From contig OU015496.1 of NCBI GenBank assembly GCA_907164885.2, positions 102,912,325 through 102,976,324 on the forward strand: 64,000 bases of DNA. Direction: 5' to 3'. Positions within the stretch are counted from its first letter, which is position 1; each line of letters starts with the position of its first letter. This stretch comes from Dolomedes plantarius (lineage: Eukaryota; Arthropoda; Arachnida; Araneae; Dolomedidae). The notes beneath the pieces are model-generated. The model did no database searches. It saw only the letters and a list, made by a program, of their open reading frames with translations, and was not told the DNA's origin. Shown in pieces: positions 34,962 to 47,005 of this stretch. The position numbers and the translations under genes are program-made.

Positions 34962-35591
34962 GATAGAGATGTATATATATATAAAAAATATATTACCATG
35001 AAAGACCGAAATCTGGAGAATATCAACATTCATATAGTCGCTTGGTGAATGTCAGAAATATTTGCTAACTACGTATCTTTATTTCTCACTTACACCGGCA
35101 AATGTCGAAATTCACCATGCACTGATGGTGAATGTTGAATAAAAATATTTCTTACGTTTTTAAAACATATCATGATATATGTCAAAATAAGAGAAATATT
35201 AAGTAACAGCACATGTAAATAAACTGAACAGTACATTCTAAATGTGAAAAGAAAATAACACCAATAATAAACTTAATTATGTGATTGACGTTATACAATC
35301 TTATTTATTGCAACAACTTAAATTGTTATGACACTTTGAATTGCACAAGAGTCTCTTGCTTTTATAACTGCATTTAGTTGTGGAACACTTCATTTTGCAA
35401 TGACAGCGTGAATAGCCTTGCCCTCCTCTTCTCGAATTAGTTGCAGCTGCTTCTCTCAGCGACATTTCTTGAGAAGAAATCTCATCAATGGAAAGCAACT
35501 TTTCTTTACAAATTACGAATTGATTACGGGAATAAAGTTGCTTGGGGGTACCATTTTTGTTTGCTAATTTATAAAAGTCGGAGCCTTCCAT

Positions 35592-35597
<6 letters not shown>
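34962..35597. other. non-coding stretch
   Basis: No supported gene; a 96-codon minus frame at 35301-35591 has Cys-rich residues (GYSRCHCKMKCSTTKCS) but no neighbouring support. Confidence 0.35.

Positions 35598-35668
<71 letters not shown>
35598..35668. repeat. (TA)n array abutting an LTR
   Basis: About 35 TA units run directly into the left LTR of gypsy element 2. Confidence 0.95.
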
Positions 35669-35670
<2 letters not shown>

Positions 35671-36050
35671 GAATTCTGGGTGCCGGACTACGGCAGCACT
35701 AATCCCACATTAAATAAGATGCTGTCTTCTAAAAACTAAATTTATTAAAACTTAACAAAACGACGTATTAAGCAACTCGTTAACAACGCAAGAATAAAGC
35801 CTCCTGGCTTACACATTCGTGCATACACACCACACGGTGATCATGATTGAGTACCGGTGCACAGTAGGTTACAATCAGTCGGAATCCTCTCGCCTGCACT
35901 ATTGCTTTTATGGGGAAGGTCGGCAGAAGGTGAACAGGTGAGTTACAGATTTGCATATTCTTCTTCCGCTTCTTCACGGCGAGTTTTTCATCTTCGGCAG
36001 CGTTTCCTACGTCAGTGTTTCGGCTTCGTGGTAGCGTTTTCTATGCCACA
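35669..36050 (-). mobile_element. 3' LTR of gypsy element 2
   Basis: 382 bp; on the minus strand it begins TGTGGCATAG and ends AATTCCA. It aligns along its length with the LTR at 40026-40420. Confidence 0.93.
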
Positions 36051-36064
36051 CCACTTCCTCTCAA
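36051..36064 (-). other. polypurine tract of gypsy element 2
   Basis: On the minus strand GAGAGGAAGTGG directly precedes the 3' LTR start TGTGG, the expected plus-strand primer position. Confidence 0.7.
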
Positions 36065-36081
36065 GTGCTTGACACTGAAAC

Positions 36082-39000
36082 TTAAGGCAGGTTAAAATGC
36101 ACTCGCCTTCCGGAACGTAGAACCATACCTGTAGAAGAGTCCTTACTGCAAGTAGAATTAAAATTAGTATTTAACATAAAAGCGGGTTTTAATCTGTCAA
36201 TGGATATGCATTTTCTGTTTCCCTTAATTTCCAAAATAAAGTGCTTCCTTTCACGCTTGATTACCTTAAACGGGCCTTTGTAGGGCCCGTTTATGGTTTT
36301 GTAACGGTTTTTTAACCGAATCAACCCTTACAAAGACAAAAGGAACTGTAAATAAGTCTTTATGGATGAATGTGTCTCGCTTAGAATGGTTAGATGCGGG
36401 AACTCGTCTAATTTCTCTCATAGCTGATTTCAAATTCTGTAAAAAATCAACTTATGGTGTAACTTCTTGTGTACATAGTCATAAAAAAATTCACCTGGTA
36501 GACGCAATGTCGTACCATACACCATTTCAGCAGTGGTTGCATTAAGATCCTCCTTGAGTGACGAACGTATACCGAGTAAAACACTTGGGAGTTTTTCCAC
36601 CCAATTCGCAGTGTTTTCAAGCACACACATCAGTGAGGCCTTCAGCTGCCTATGAAAGCGCTCAATTTGACAATTGCACTTTGGATTATATGCGCAAGTA
36701 CGAGACTTCTTAATTCCAAGGAATCTGAGAGTTTCCGTTAGTAGTTCACTTTCAAATTGCCTCCCCTGATTAGTGGTAGCGGAAGCAGGCACACCAAAAC
36801 GGCTTACCCAACCACTAACAAATGCCTCAGCACAAGTTTCAGCAGTTTGGTTAACTATAGGGAAAGCCTATGGCCAGCGCGTAAAACGATCCACACAAGT
36901 TAGCAAATATGTAAATCCTTTAGAAGGGTGATAGGGACCAAGTATGTCTAAATGCACCTCCGCAAATCACGGGCTAGGTAAGTTAAACGACGAAAGGGGC
37001 GACATAACATGCCGGTTAACCTTAGAACTTTGACATGATAGACATGTAGTACAGCAGTCTCTAACATCCTTATCTACACCTGGCCAAATGAACCTTTCTC
37101 TAACCAGTTTAGATGTTGTCTTTACCCCAGGGTGAGCCAACCCATGTACAAGTTCAAAAACTTTTCGATGGAACTGAAGTGGAATGTATGGGCGTACTTG
37201 GTTATGCGTAACATCACAATACAATGAGATTTTTTCCCTAAGTAACATAGACTTCAAATTCAAAGATGTATCGTCATTCAACAGCGATTTTAATTCCTCA
37301 TCGGACTCTTGAGCTAGAGCAAGTGCTTCACAATCGATAGGACTAGATAGCTCAGTTTCATTAATTCTAGAAAATGCATCTGCTACGCATCTGTCGGATC
37401 CGAGAATATACTGTATATCCGTAGAAAATTGGCCAATAAATTACAAATGACGGATTTGTCTTGGTGAACATTTATCGCTACGCTGTTTAAAGGCAAAAGT
37501 TAAAGGCTTGTGATCAGTCAAAATTGTGAATTCTGATTCCTCAACCATATGCCTAAAATGTTTAACAGCTGCATAAATGTCAGCAATTCCCGGTCATACA
37601 CACTGTAATTCCTTTCATCCTTGGTCGATTTCCGAGAAAAAAAATCCGAGAGGCTGATCAGATCCATCAGCAATTTGACGTAAATCAGCACCGATAGATC
37701 CATCGCTCGCATCAACCGATAAAACTAATTTAGCTGTTGGGTCGGGATGTGCGAGAACGGTAGCATTAGCCAAATAATTAACGCAAGTTTTAAATGCATG
37801 TCTAGCATCGTCTGACCATTTAATCTTACTTTAGTCTTTTTTCGGTTTACTTTTAACTAGATAATACAGGCAATCCTGTACGCTAGCTGCTTTATTTTAA
37901 AACCGATGATAAAAATTTAGTACCGCTAAAAATCTACGCAACCCATCGACAGTTTCTGGTATGGGATAATTCAAAAAGTTTTTGACTTTCTCGGGGGTAG
38001 GAGTAATGCCTTTTTCCGAAATTAAAAAACCTAAGAATTCCAACTGGTTTTGTCCAAATATACATTTTTATGTATTTATCACCAAACCATTTCCATTTAG
38101 TAGTTTGAAAACCTGCTCAAGGTTAGCTCTGTGACTTTCTTCATCGGCAGATGCTACCAAAATATCATCGATATATGCAAAGCAACAATCGAGATCACGA
38201 AGAATATTGTCAATACAATAGTTTGAGCAGCATTTCGAAGTCCAAAGCACATATAAAGATACTTAAATAACCCGAATGGTGTGATTACCGCGGTTTTTGG
38301 TATGTCAGCTTCCTCTATTGGGATTTGATGGTGCGCTTTTTTCAAATCTATTTTAGAAAAAAATCTTTTTACCATTTAACTGTGCCGAAATATCTTGTAT
38401 ATGAGGGACACTACAGCGATCAGGTACTGTACAAGCATTTAATCGCCTAAAGTCCCCACATACCCGTAAAGAACAGTCTTTCTTTATTACAACATGTATC
38501 GGACTGGACCAGGGACTTTTAAAGGGGCGGATAACACCCTGCTTTAATAAATCTCTAAATTCTTCCTTAACTGCTTTTAACTTTTCTGGGTTCAAGCGCC
38601 TAGCTTTTGAGAAAACAGGAGGTCCAGTAGTTTCGATTACATGTTTAACGATACCTTTACTTTTTTCTAAGTTTAAATTTGGGCTAAGTATATCAGGGTA
38701 TTTCATAAGTACGTTATAATAGGGAGAATCAGCATTGATTGGAGTTAATCTGAATTTTGTCTCAGACGATCCAAACCCTTTAATATACCCAGACGTACTA
38801 ACGTCTATAAGTCGACGGTTTTTAACGTCAATCAGCAATCCATACCTATCTAAAAAATCAGCCCCCAAAATGGGTAGGGAAACATGAGCAACTACAAAAG
38901 TCCAGTGATATCTTTTTAAATCCTATATCTAAAGCCAATCTTTTAGTGCCGTAAGTCAGTATCTGACTTCCGTTCGCTGGGTATAAAAGAACACCTTGAA

Positions 39001-39160
39001 CCCTGTTATTAGACGTTAACATTATAGAATAGCAACTTAACATTGCGCCAGAATCAATCAAAAATTTAGTGTTGGAATGTCTATCTAACACAAAAAGGCG
39101 ACTGAATAATAGACTTTCCCTTGCCGCCGCTGAAACAAGCAAACCTGCTTGTTTAAACAC
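36082..39160 (-). pseudogene. Ty3/gypsy pol polyprotein, broken
   Basis: Domains follow the usual gypsy order on the minus strand. Protease: FLIDSGAML (active Asp near 39055). RT: from about 38868, with [51 protein letters not shown] and the active-site YIDDILVAS near 38164-38175. RNase H: SRKSTKDERNYSVYDRELL (about 37600) and LTDHKPLTFAFKQR. Integrase: HHCC finger (FELVHGLAHPG, CTTCLSCQ), first Asp in HLDILGP, second motif TTNQGRQFES and Glu in CQIERFHRQLK. C terminus: GPYKGPFKVIKRERKHF, ending at 36082. Stops and frameshifts separate these blocks (for example near 38353, 38260, 37430 and 36870). The second integrase Asp is Asn here, and relatives have TTDQGRQF. The polyprotein cannot be made intact. 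Confidence 0.93.
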
Positions 39161-39300
39161 ATTTACTTGCTTTTTTAGAGAAAGTCCGGTGTTACCAGCA
39201 CATTTTACCTTTCGGCAAATTCCCTTTTACAGAACTCAACTTTTTATCCCTCGAACGGGATCTGAAGCGCGTACGTGAACCAGATTCACTTAATTTCAGC

Positions 39301-39888
39301 TTAATGTCTGCCAATTTTTTTTTTGATTCCAATCAATTCATCAGCATAAGAAATCTGACTAACTGTCGCAGGGAATACTGTTACGTCCGAGATTTTATCA
39401 GCAATTTTACTTAAATTATCGAAGGTATCATTAGAAACTGACAAAATTTGCTGGGCATGCACAGGGAGACGTTGTAACCACAAGTTTTTCATAACATCGT
39501 CCTTCATATCACCCGCTGCTAAATTTCGCATCTCTTGTAACAGATGACTGGGTTTCTGATCCCCTAATTGCAAATCCTGCAACAACAATCTTAGATGCGT
39601 ACGATCGGATTTAGAAAATTGGTCTAAAATTCTGTTTTTTAAAGAATCATAAAGGTCTACTTCAGGGGGGGATTCAATCAAATCAGAAACCGACAGCATG
39701 ACCTTAGCATCTAGTACCGATACAACTGCGTGAAATTTGGTGTCATCAGCAGTTATACCCGACATTTTAAACTGGAATTCTAGTTGTAAAAACCATAGCT
39801 TAGGATTATAATCCCAAAAAGGGGGTCCCCTAAAAGCAACTCGAGAAATTTCTTTTGTATCCTGAGACATTTTTAGTACTAAGCACAA
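39301..39888 (-). CDS. gag protein of gypsy element 2
   Basis: An open frame of 195 codons; MSQDTKEIS at 39870 is the more likely start and leaves 189 codons. It has the gag N-terminal block VAFRGPPFWDYNPKLWFLQL followed by FKMSGITADDTKFHAVVSVL and a helical LQDLQLGDQKPSHLLQEMRNL segment, a pattern I know from arthropod gypsy gag proteins (DUF7041 type). It stops at 39301 before any zinc knuckle, and the next frame with basic residues continues toward protease. Its product would form the element's particle. It is open but probably truncated. Confidence 0.8.
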   Translation of the reverse strand: MCLVLKMSQDTKEISRVAFRGPPFWDYNPKLWFLQLEFQFKMSGITADDTKFHAVVSVLDAKVMLSVSDLIESPPEVDLYDSLKNRILDQFSKSDRTHLRLLLQDLQLGDQKPSHLLQEMRNLAAGDMKDDVMKNLWLQRLPVHAQQILSVSNDTFDNLSKIADKISDVTVFPATVSQISYADELIGIKKKIGRH

Positions 39889-40004
39889 AACACTGAATAC
39901 AAAAAAGAAAGTCTACTCACACCACAGCTGACCAGAAGAGGCAATAGAGATTATGAAGAACAAATGTATTTAAAGGCAGTTAAATTAATATAGAAACAGC
40001 GGAC

Positions 40005-40022
40005 TCCTTTACCGGGTCACCA
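40005..40022 (-). other. primer-binding site of gypsy element 2
   Basis: On the minus strand TGGTGACCCGGTAAAGGA begins three bases after the 5' LTR end. It starts with TGG, complementary to a tRNA CCA end. The tRNA is not identified. Confidence 0.75.
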
Positions 40023-40025
40023 CTT

Positions 40026-40416
40026 TGGAATTATGGGTGCCGGACTATGGCAGCACTCATCCCACATTAAATAAGATGCTCTCTTATAAAAACTAAATTT
40101 ATTAAAACTTAACAAAACGACGTATTAAGCAACTCGTTAACACAACGCAACAATAATAAAGCCTCCTGGCTTACACATTCGTGCATACACACCGCACGGC
40201 GATCATGATTGAGTACCGGTGCACAGTAAGTTACAATCAGTCGTAATCCTCTCGCCTGCACACTCTCTCTCTCGCTTTTATGGGGAAGGTCGGCAGAAGG
40301 TGAACAGGCGAGTTGCAGATTTGCATATTCTCTTTTCGCTTCTTCACGGCGAGTTGTTCTTCTTCGGCAGCGTTTCCTACGTCAGCGTTTCTGCTTCGTG
40401 GTAGCGTTTTGTACGC

Positions 40417-40420
<4 letters not shown>
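40026..40420 (-). mobile_element. 5' LTR of gypsy element 2
   Basis: 395 bp, begins TGTGGCGTAC and ends AATTCCA on the minus strand. It differs from the other LTR by substitutions and by a short CT expansion at about 40262-40273. Confidence 0.93.
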
Positions 40421-40480
<60 letters not shown>

Positions 40481-40482
40481 AA
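40418..40482. repeat. (CA)n(TA)n microsatellite abutting an LTR
   Basis: The CA run continues directly from the terminal CACA of the LTR and passes into about 20 TA units. Confidence 0.95.
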
Positions 40483-40489
40483 TATATAT

Positions 40490-42546
40490 AACACACCTTT
40501 TCAAAATTGAGCTCGCATGACTGTTAAACCACTTTAATTATTATTATATTGTTTCCCAAACTAATAACATTCTCTCTTTTAATGAAAGGGAAACTGGAAA
40601 GGAAGTCGCTAGCTCAAATTCTATTTTCGACATTTGGGGAGACTGTAAACGAATAAATATCAGGTTAAATTTACTCTGCGATTTCCTGAATTTCACCCAA
40701 AGTAATCAAACCTACTGCAAAATGAAGAGTACTTTCCTTCGTTTTATATTAAATTAAAGAATTCCCTGGAGCTGCAAACAGCATATTAATCAGTTTGAAG
40801 GCACGAACCATAAATTACATTTCCTGCAACGAAGTTTGTGTCCTTTCTGTACTATGTATCCTGATTTCATTTTAGTTCCTTGTTATTAAAAGCTTGCAAG
40901 AATTTCACATTACAATATGCGTTGTTCAAAGATATCAGATGATATTTTTTTCATTCAATTTTTTAAATTTACTTGTGGCATTGCCAAAGTAAATCAGAAA
41001 ATGAAATGAAAAAAAATGTGTGTTTAATAAGTACACACAGGAAGGTAGTATTATGAATGTAGACAAATCCGATTTTCGAAATGATAAAGATATGAAAATT
41101 TAGCTATTTTCTTATTTAGGTCATGAAAGTATTTAAGCCTATTTTCCTCATTTACGATAGATCCAACACTTACAGTAAACAAGTTATTGTTCTTCTGAAT
41201 AACCTCGTCTTAAAAATTAACCTAAGCACAGTTTGATAAATTATTGTTTAAAAAATTATTGTTCAAGATTGTATATGGACCAAATATTTTATAAATCTTA
41301 CATAGAAGAGTTCCGTAACTAGATTGTTTATATTCTCAATAATTTTGAATATACTTCATTCGGTTTTACAATTGATATATCTACATCCCAATGAAAACTT
41401 CGGAGTCATTTCTAATAAATATCATATTTTCTTTTCATTTTTTTAAACTGTTAGTGTTTAATCGGAATAGGAACTATAAAAAATCAAATAAAAATTTATG
41501 TTATGAATTTAAATAATTTTGTTCATTTGTTGTGTTGTATAATATATTTTACTTAACATCCATATATTTAAATTTCTAAGCCAACTTTTTGGTCAGTCCG
41601 TGAGAGAAAACTACTGCATCCAATTACTTCATTTTGGTCTTAAACGAAAGATTATAATCTGTAGTTTTGTCAAATTTGGTTTTTGTAACCGCAATTTCTA
41701 TTAATTAGTGATAATTTACAATTAAAAAATTTATTTCTGCACATGCTCACTGGCATGCTTAAATCTAGCTTTAGAAACACTGTTTCTGCGCATGTGCAGT
41801 GACATGTTTTAATGATAAAAACGTTTATTCCGAGGAGTCTTTTTAGATCTCTCTGTATCATTTTTTTATGATTATTATGTTTCTGAAATACAACCTTAAA
41901 CCTGGTGGAAATTGTTTATTTCGCACTCTTTAATTAGCGATAAGTTACAATTAAAAAATTTGCTTTCTGCGCATGCTCAGTGACATTTTAAGTCTGGCTT
42001 TAGATACTCACTAAGCACGAGGCCACTGAAACACATTAATTTGTTTCTGCGCATTATTATGTTTTTCAACTTTTGGCAATGATGTTGAGTATAATTCATG
42101 TATTAGTACATTTATTTGCTATCTAGACGTCATGTTTTGACGGATACCATTTAGTATATTTATTAAATACTGTGATATTATTTAGTTTTATAAAAGCGAT
42201 ATAAGAAACATATTTAGCTTTTTTTCTGAACCCTACTAGTGCATATCGTGTGATTTATTGCTATTGTTATGTTCCTAGGTCCATATAAGCTAGCGGCCTT
42301 AGCGGTGTGGCTTCGGTTAACATTGGCATCATAAGGGTCAGAGTCTAATATAGCTAGGGACGACCTCAATTATGAACGAAAAACCTCCAAGGGGAGAAAT
42401 CTGGTGTTGGATTCCGCTGTTACAGTGGAATACAGTGGTGTTGAATTCCGCTGTTGGGCCTTACGAAATACTGTGGGCCGTAAATCGTAAAAGTGCCATA
42501 ATTAAAAATGGCCGTTATAGCGAAATGCCGTATAGTGAGGTATAGG

Positions 42547-42547
<1 letters not shown>
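40490..42547. other. non-coding stretch
   Basis: No supported gene. It contains a duplicated block at 41699-42060 and, near 42500-42543, a pogo-like terminus (GCCGTTATAGCGAAATGCCG, then AGTGAGGTATA) without a partner. Confidence 0.45.
41699..42060. repeat. direct duplication of about 130 bp, offset 232 bp
   Basis: CTATTAATTAGTGATAATTT at 41699 is repeated as TTTAATTAGCGATAAGTT at 41931. Both continue ACAATTAAAAAATTT, CTGC(A/G)CATGCTCA, then TTAA(A/G)TCT(A/G)GCTTTAGA and TTTCTGCGCAT. Confidence 0.8.

Positions 42548-42584
<37 letters not shown>
42548..42584. repeat. (TA)n array
   Basis: TA run left of the element at 42585. Confidence 0.9.
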
Positions 42585-42983
42585 CCAGGTGAGGCAAAAG
42601 TTCGCACAAATTTTAAAAATTCATAAAAAAAGGAAGAAATTATGATAAAGAAGTGCAGTTTACAAGAAGAGGTTCCAAAGGAAGTCAGGTTTTGTTTTTA
42701 GCAGCAAAATAAAAAGTTAAGGTTTCTACCGCAGTAATGCACCCCTCCGCCAACGAGGGTCTTCCACTTCGTGCCCGCTCCTCCAAATCTTCGTCTATCA
42801 AGGTCTTCTATTGCAAGATTGATTTGCATAATTCTGCTGAATCTCTCCCATGTCTCCGCCATCTACCGGTGACTTTTTAAAACTTTTTAAAACTTTTAAA
42901 ACTTTTGTTAGTTGCTAAAAAAATCCGACTTCCTTGGGAGCCATTTCTTGCAAACCACAAAGTTTTTGCTAACTTTTGGCTCC

Positions 42984-42986
<3 letters not shown>
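42585..42986. mobile_element. short inverted-repeat element, mariner-like ends
   Basis: The left end CCAGGTGAGGCAAAAGTTCG and right end GCTAACTTTTGGCTCCCAC pair imperfectly (about 15 of 20). TA lies outside both ends, continuing into TA arrays. The interior has a GC-richer patch without an open frame and a small ACTTTTTAAA repeat at 42868-42906. Confidence 0.6.
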
Positions 42987-43066
<80 letters not shown>

Positions 43067-43080
43067 TGTGAGTGTGTGTT
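42987..43080. repeat. (TA)n(TG)n microsatellite
   Basis: TA units followed by TG units with GAG interruptions. Confidence 0.95.
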
Positions 43081-44965
43081 TGTTTATATGTTTGCTTTAA
43101 TAGATTTCCCATTTAGTTACTGAAATATATTACTATCATATTTGTTTTCAGAGCGTATTGATCTAAATCTTGGATTAAAGTTTAAGGTTTATTTAAAACA
43201 AAGATGAATATTCTTATTATTTGTAATTATTTTGCACTAAAAAACAACCAAGTCTTATTTCCTATTTAACTGTTTTATGCGTATTATACGCTATCTTGGG
43301 CTATGACCTAATTCATTTATTTCTTTGACTTTTTCTTCTTCAAAAGCTATTTAATGCCGAACAATTCAAGCTACACAAATTACTCCACTGTAAGTGAAAC
43401 ATTAAAATCTGGCACCAACCCAAATACGAACTTAACAAACCACATTTACATGCGAGGAATAGTTTGCATAACAGTCCTAAAGTGTACTAAAAGACAGTTT
43501 GCAGTAATTCTTTTAAGCGTTGTTCTATTGTATTTTATTCCTAAAATTAAAAGAATTAAAGTGTTTTTTCATTTTGGTTATATATCCTTGTTTTCACATT
43601 TATACAACGATTAAAAAGTTGTTCATTGTGCCATGAATATTTCTAGAGCCCTAGAATAAGTCTGATAATGTGTCTTTCTATATAATTGAGGACGTAAAAT
43701 TGTTATTTACTATGGTATTGTAGTAAGAGATAACTTATTACTTAATTTCAAAACTATCTTATTAGTATTTATAAATTATCTGTTTTGTAAATGCATATAT
43801 AAATTTCAAAGTAATCAAAGGAAACCGTGATAAATTATTTATTTTCTTTAATTAAGCTTTTTATAAACAATCGGCTTATTTATATATATATATATAAAAG
43901 AATAAAACGCAGTTTAATTCTGTTGTTTTAAATTCACATTTTTTGTGTCATACATGACTTGTTTTTCATAAATATTTATTCAAAATCATATTAATTAAAC
44001 CTAAAATCGGTAATTTGTAAAGGAAATTCAGATTAAATATAATTATGATCAAAGACCTCATTAAATAAACATTACTTATAAAATAATCTTTCCTTATTTC
44101 AGTAATTTTTTTATCATTTAAAATAATTAATGAGAATAATAATTAAAAACATATACAATTTAAAAACAGCTATTCTTTTATTAAACTTTTAAAATCTTTT
44201 GCATAATTTGTATTTTCTTTTTCACGAAAGATGCAGCGAGGGCTCTCGCTAGCAACTTAATTTGAAATTGTATCATAAAATAATACACGGACATATATAT
44301 GATAATTTTCAAGTTGAGGTAAACAAGATTATGAAACAGGAAAAATTAGGACTTCCAAATCATATCCCCATACTTTGAATTACACACTTTTCTAAATTAA
44401 TGAAAGACGTTTCATTAACATACGGGTTCCAAATTATGTTCCAGCTAGCAAATATTTACCGTACTATGTGAAAAGTTTCTTGCATTTGCAATTCTAATTT
44501 CAGCACTTTAACTCAATCTTGATCGACTGATAACGACATTCCTTCCTTACTTATTGCTTCAGAATTTGCTTTATGGGAGTTTCCATTGCATCATAAGCAA
44601 ATGAGATAATGTGCTACATCTCGCTTTTTTTTGTGTTTCGAGTATTTTTTTACAATTAGTGCTTTAGAAATAGAGCTTCAGAATTAGCGCTGTACAATTA
44701 GTGTTTGACAATAGTTTTTTTACAATATGCGAAATGTATATAATTTGACTATTTACTTTACCAGGAAGAAGGAGTTGATATCTTTAAAGCTTCCATTCAA
44801 AATAAAGGGTTTTAATTGGCTTTCTCTCAGTTTACTAGTTTTAAATTGTAGAGACTAAATTGCTTCAGTAATTAACAAATACAGTATATGCATTTAGCTC
44901 TCATCGCATTTTTCTTTACTTTTCCTAAAGACATGTTTAAAAAGGTAACACTTTAACAGAAATTA

Positions 44966-44969
<4 letters not shown>
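43081..44969. other. AT-rich non-coding stretch
   Basis: No supported gene. An 86-codon plus frame at 43354-43614 with one hydrophobic segment has no other support. Confidence 0.45.

Positions 44970-45005
<36 letters not shown>
44970..45005. repeat. (TA)n array
   Basis: TA run abutting the mariner-like element at 45006. Confidence 0.95.
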
Positions 45006-45008
<3 letters not shown>

Positions 45009-45077
45009 GGTGGTTATAATTAAAGTTCCTCTTTGAAATGGTAATAAAAGGAAAAGTACTGGACCAAATGTTATTAA

Positions 45078-45720
45078 GGGGACAAAGGACCTTCAAACTG
45101 TTTCTTGTAAATTTTTCAATATTTCACTCTATATACAAAATGAGAATACTTAAAGACACTTAGAATTCCCAAATAAGTAGTTTGTGGAAGAAAAAGACCC
45201 GTTTTTCTAAAAAATCTTCAAAAATGGTAGAATTTTTCAAAATGCTCCACGCGCATTCATTTTCTTTGAATTTCTTCCAAATTTCTCAGAATTGTAAATT
45301 AAAGTGTTTACCATAAAACTGTGCAAAATTCTTTGAAACCACAATTATTTTTCATCCTTATAGACCATGAAATAAAGTAAAAAAATAAAAAAATAACCGG
45401 AAGATTAAAAAAATAACTATTATTTATGGATTTGGATTCATATAAAAAAATCAATGCACAGTTATATTTATATATGTCCGGTAAATTTATATTAAAAAAA
45501 TTAATGTTTTTAAATGATTTAAAATTATCACGGAGCATTTGAAAAATGCCAGCATTTTTGAAAGAAAATTTGAAAACCAGGCACTATTCTGTCAATAAAT
45601 CCTTATTTCGAATTCCAAGGGTCTTTAATGTAGTAAAAAAGGATACAAATTATTATCAGTTTGTATATAGTATAAAAAATTTATAATTAAAAAATTCGAG
45701 ATTGAATGTCCCTTGTCCCC
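45078..45720. mobile_element. TTAA element nested in a TIR (643 bp)
   Basis: TTAA at 45074-45077 and 45721-45724 flank ends GGGGACAAAGGACCTTCAA and TTGAATGTCCCTTGTCCCC, which pair at 17 of 19 positions. Weaker pairing continues for about 100 bp (ATATACAAA, TTAAAGAC, TTAGAATTC blocks). Removing it joins the two halves of the host TIR. No transposase; piggyBac-type by its TTAA target. Confidence 0.88.
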
Positions 45721-45898
45721 TTAATAATAGTTTAAAGAAGGTAATAGTTTAAAGGAGATCATGGGAATTTCTTTTCCGCCCAAAAAAAAGGTTAAAAAAA
45801 TCACCACCAGGGGGAAATGGCGCTGTATGCAATATTGTTAAACGAAATAAGACATGAAGACATCGGTTTGAAATTTTCTTAATCGTTTCTGAAACGTG

Positions 45899-47005
45899 TT
45901 ACAAAGCATGTTCAATGCGGCGTCCACCATTTTCCGAAAGCAAGTTAAATCGCATTACTGCATTCTCAACAGTAGCTCTTAGCATATGAGGAATAATGTT
46001 ACGGACATGTCGGTATACCGCATCTTTCAATTCTGCCAAATTCTTTAGATTATCACCATAAACAGTGCTTTTGAGATAACCCCATAGTCAGAAGTCACAG
46101 GGGTTGAGGTCTGGTGACCGGGGAGGCCATTTTATGGGTAAGTTTAAGCCTATTATCCGATCATTCGTGAAATGTTGCTTAAGTAACAGTGTGACACATG
46201 TACCAATGTGCGGTGGGGCCCCGTCCTGCATAAAAATTGTGGTGTCTAAAATGCCACGTTGCTGGAGTTCAGGTATGACGAAACATCTTGACACTGACTC
46301 TAAGCGAGCTACAGTCACAGTGCATGTAACAGGTCCAGCTGTCGACTTCTCTTCAAAAAAATGGTCCAATTATGAAACTAGCTGTCATACCACACCAAAT
46401 GGTGACTTTAGGAGAATGCAATGGAACTGGGTAGATAACATGAGGGTTTTGTTTGGCCCAAATCCTGCAGTTATGGGTGTTGACATCGCCATTTAGGTAA
46501 AAATGGGCCTCATCTCTCCACAAAATGTTCCATGGCCGATGTTCGTCCATTTCCATCCGTGCAAAGAATTCCAAAGCGAAACATTCTCTTGCAGCAGGAT
46601 CGTTCCGTTTAAGTTCTTGAACATGTTTGATTTTGTATGGGTAGAACTGCAGCACTTTACGGACAATTTTGTACACCGTACTCCATGGTGCTTCCATTCG
46701 ACAGCACGTGCGACAACACGTAGGCTGCACGTGCCGTGTGAGCTTACCATTGTTGTTTCCTCCACTGCTAATGCAATAGCCTCCTCGGTTTCCGCAGAAG
46801 CAGATTTCCTTACCCTCCCAGGTGCAACAGATAACAAACCCGTGGCATCAAACTTTGCCCTCATTTTCTTCAAACCCTGCGGTGCCATTGGCCCCCGGCG
46901 TATTCCTTTTACTGAATGATACCTTTTCAAAGCACGCTGTTCATTGCTATCGCATTCATAATAATATTTAACGAGAAAAGCACGGTCTTGCATGATTAGA
47001 GACAT
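45899..47005 (-). pseudogene. mariner-like transposase with DUF4817-type N terminus, broken
   Basis: The likely start is ATG 47003-47005 (MSLIMQDRAFLVKYYYECDS), typical of the DUF4817 helix-turn-helix domain, followed by GPMAPQGLKKMRAKFDATG and PGRVRKSA. The frame breaks near 46700 and again near 46360. Catalytic residues are present: Asp in WRDEAHFYLNGDVN, Asp in FMQDGAPPH and Asp in WPPRSPDLNP, with 37 residues between the last two. The expected CDFW is CDF-stop (TGA at 46088-46090, a Trp-to-stop change), after which LWGYLKSTVYGDNLKNL and a tail to RRIEHAL lead to the natural stop at 45899-45901. About 369 codons in all. Two frameshifts and one nonsense change make it inactive. Confidence 0.9.

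Larger units (their letters stand above)
35669..40420 (-). mobile_element. Ty3/gypsy element 2, full length but decayed
   Basis: Two direct LTRs (35669-36050 and 40026-40420) bracket gag and pol on the minus strand, 4.75 kb in all. A primer-binding site lies just inside the 5' LTR and a purine tract just before the 3' LTR. The LTRs differ by many substitutions and small indels, so insertion is not recent. No clean target duplication is visible because both outer ends touch microsatellites. Confidence 0.95.

Noticed and set aside
35301..35591. A small Cys-rich secreted protein on the minus strand
   Set aside because: The Cys-rich run lies in the middle of the frame, there is no signal peptide and no neighbouring support; likely chance or an old transposase tail.
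42480..42545. A complete pogo-like MITE
   Set aside because: Only one end-like sequence is visible and no inverted partner was found.
43354..43614. A small membrane protein
   Set aside because: One hydrophobic segment in an AT-rich frame is expected by chance; no promoter or homology cue.
46104..46919. Plus-strand frames of about 130 codons opposite the family-B transposase
   Set aside because: The minus strand carries recognisable transposase motifs; the plus frames are antisense shadows.
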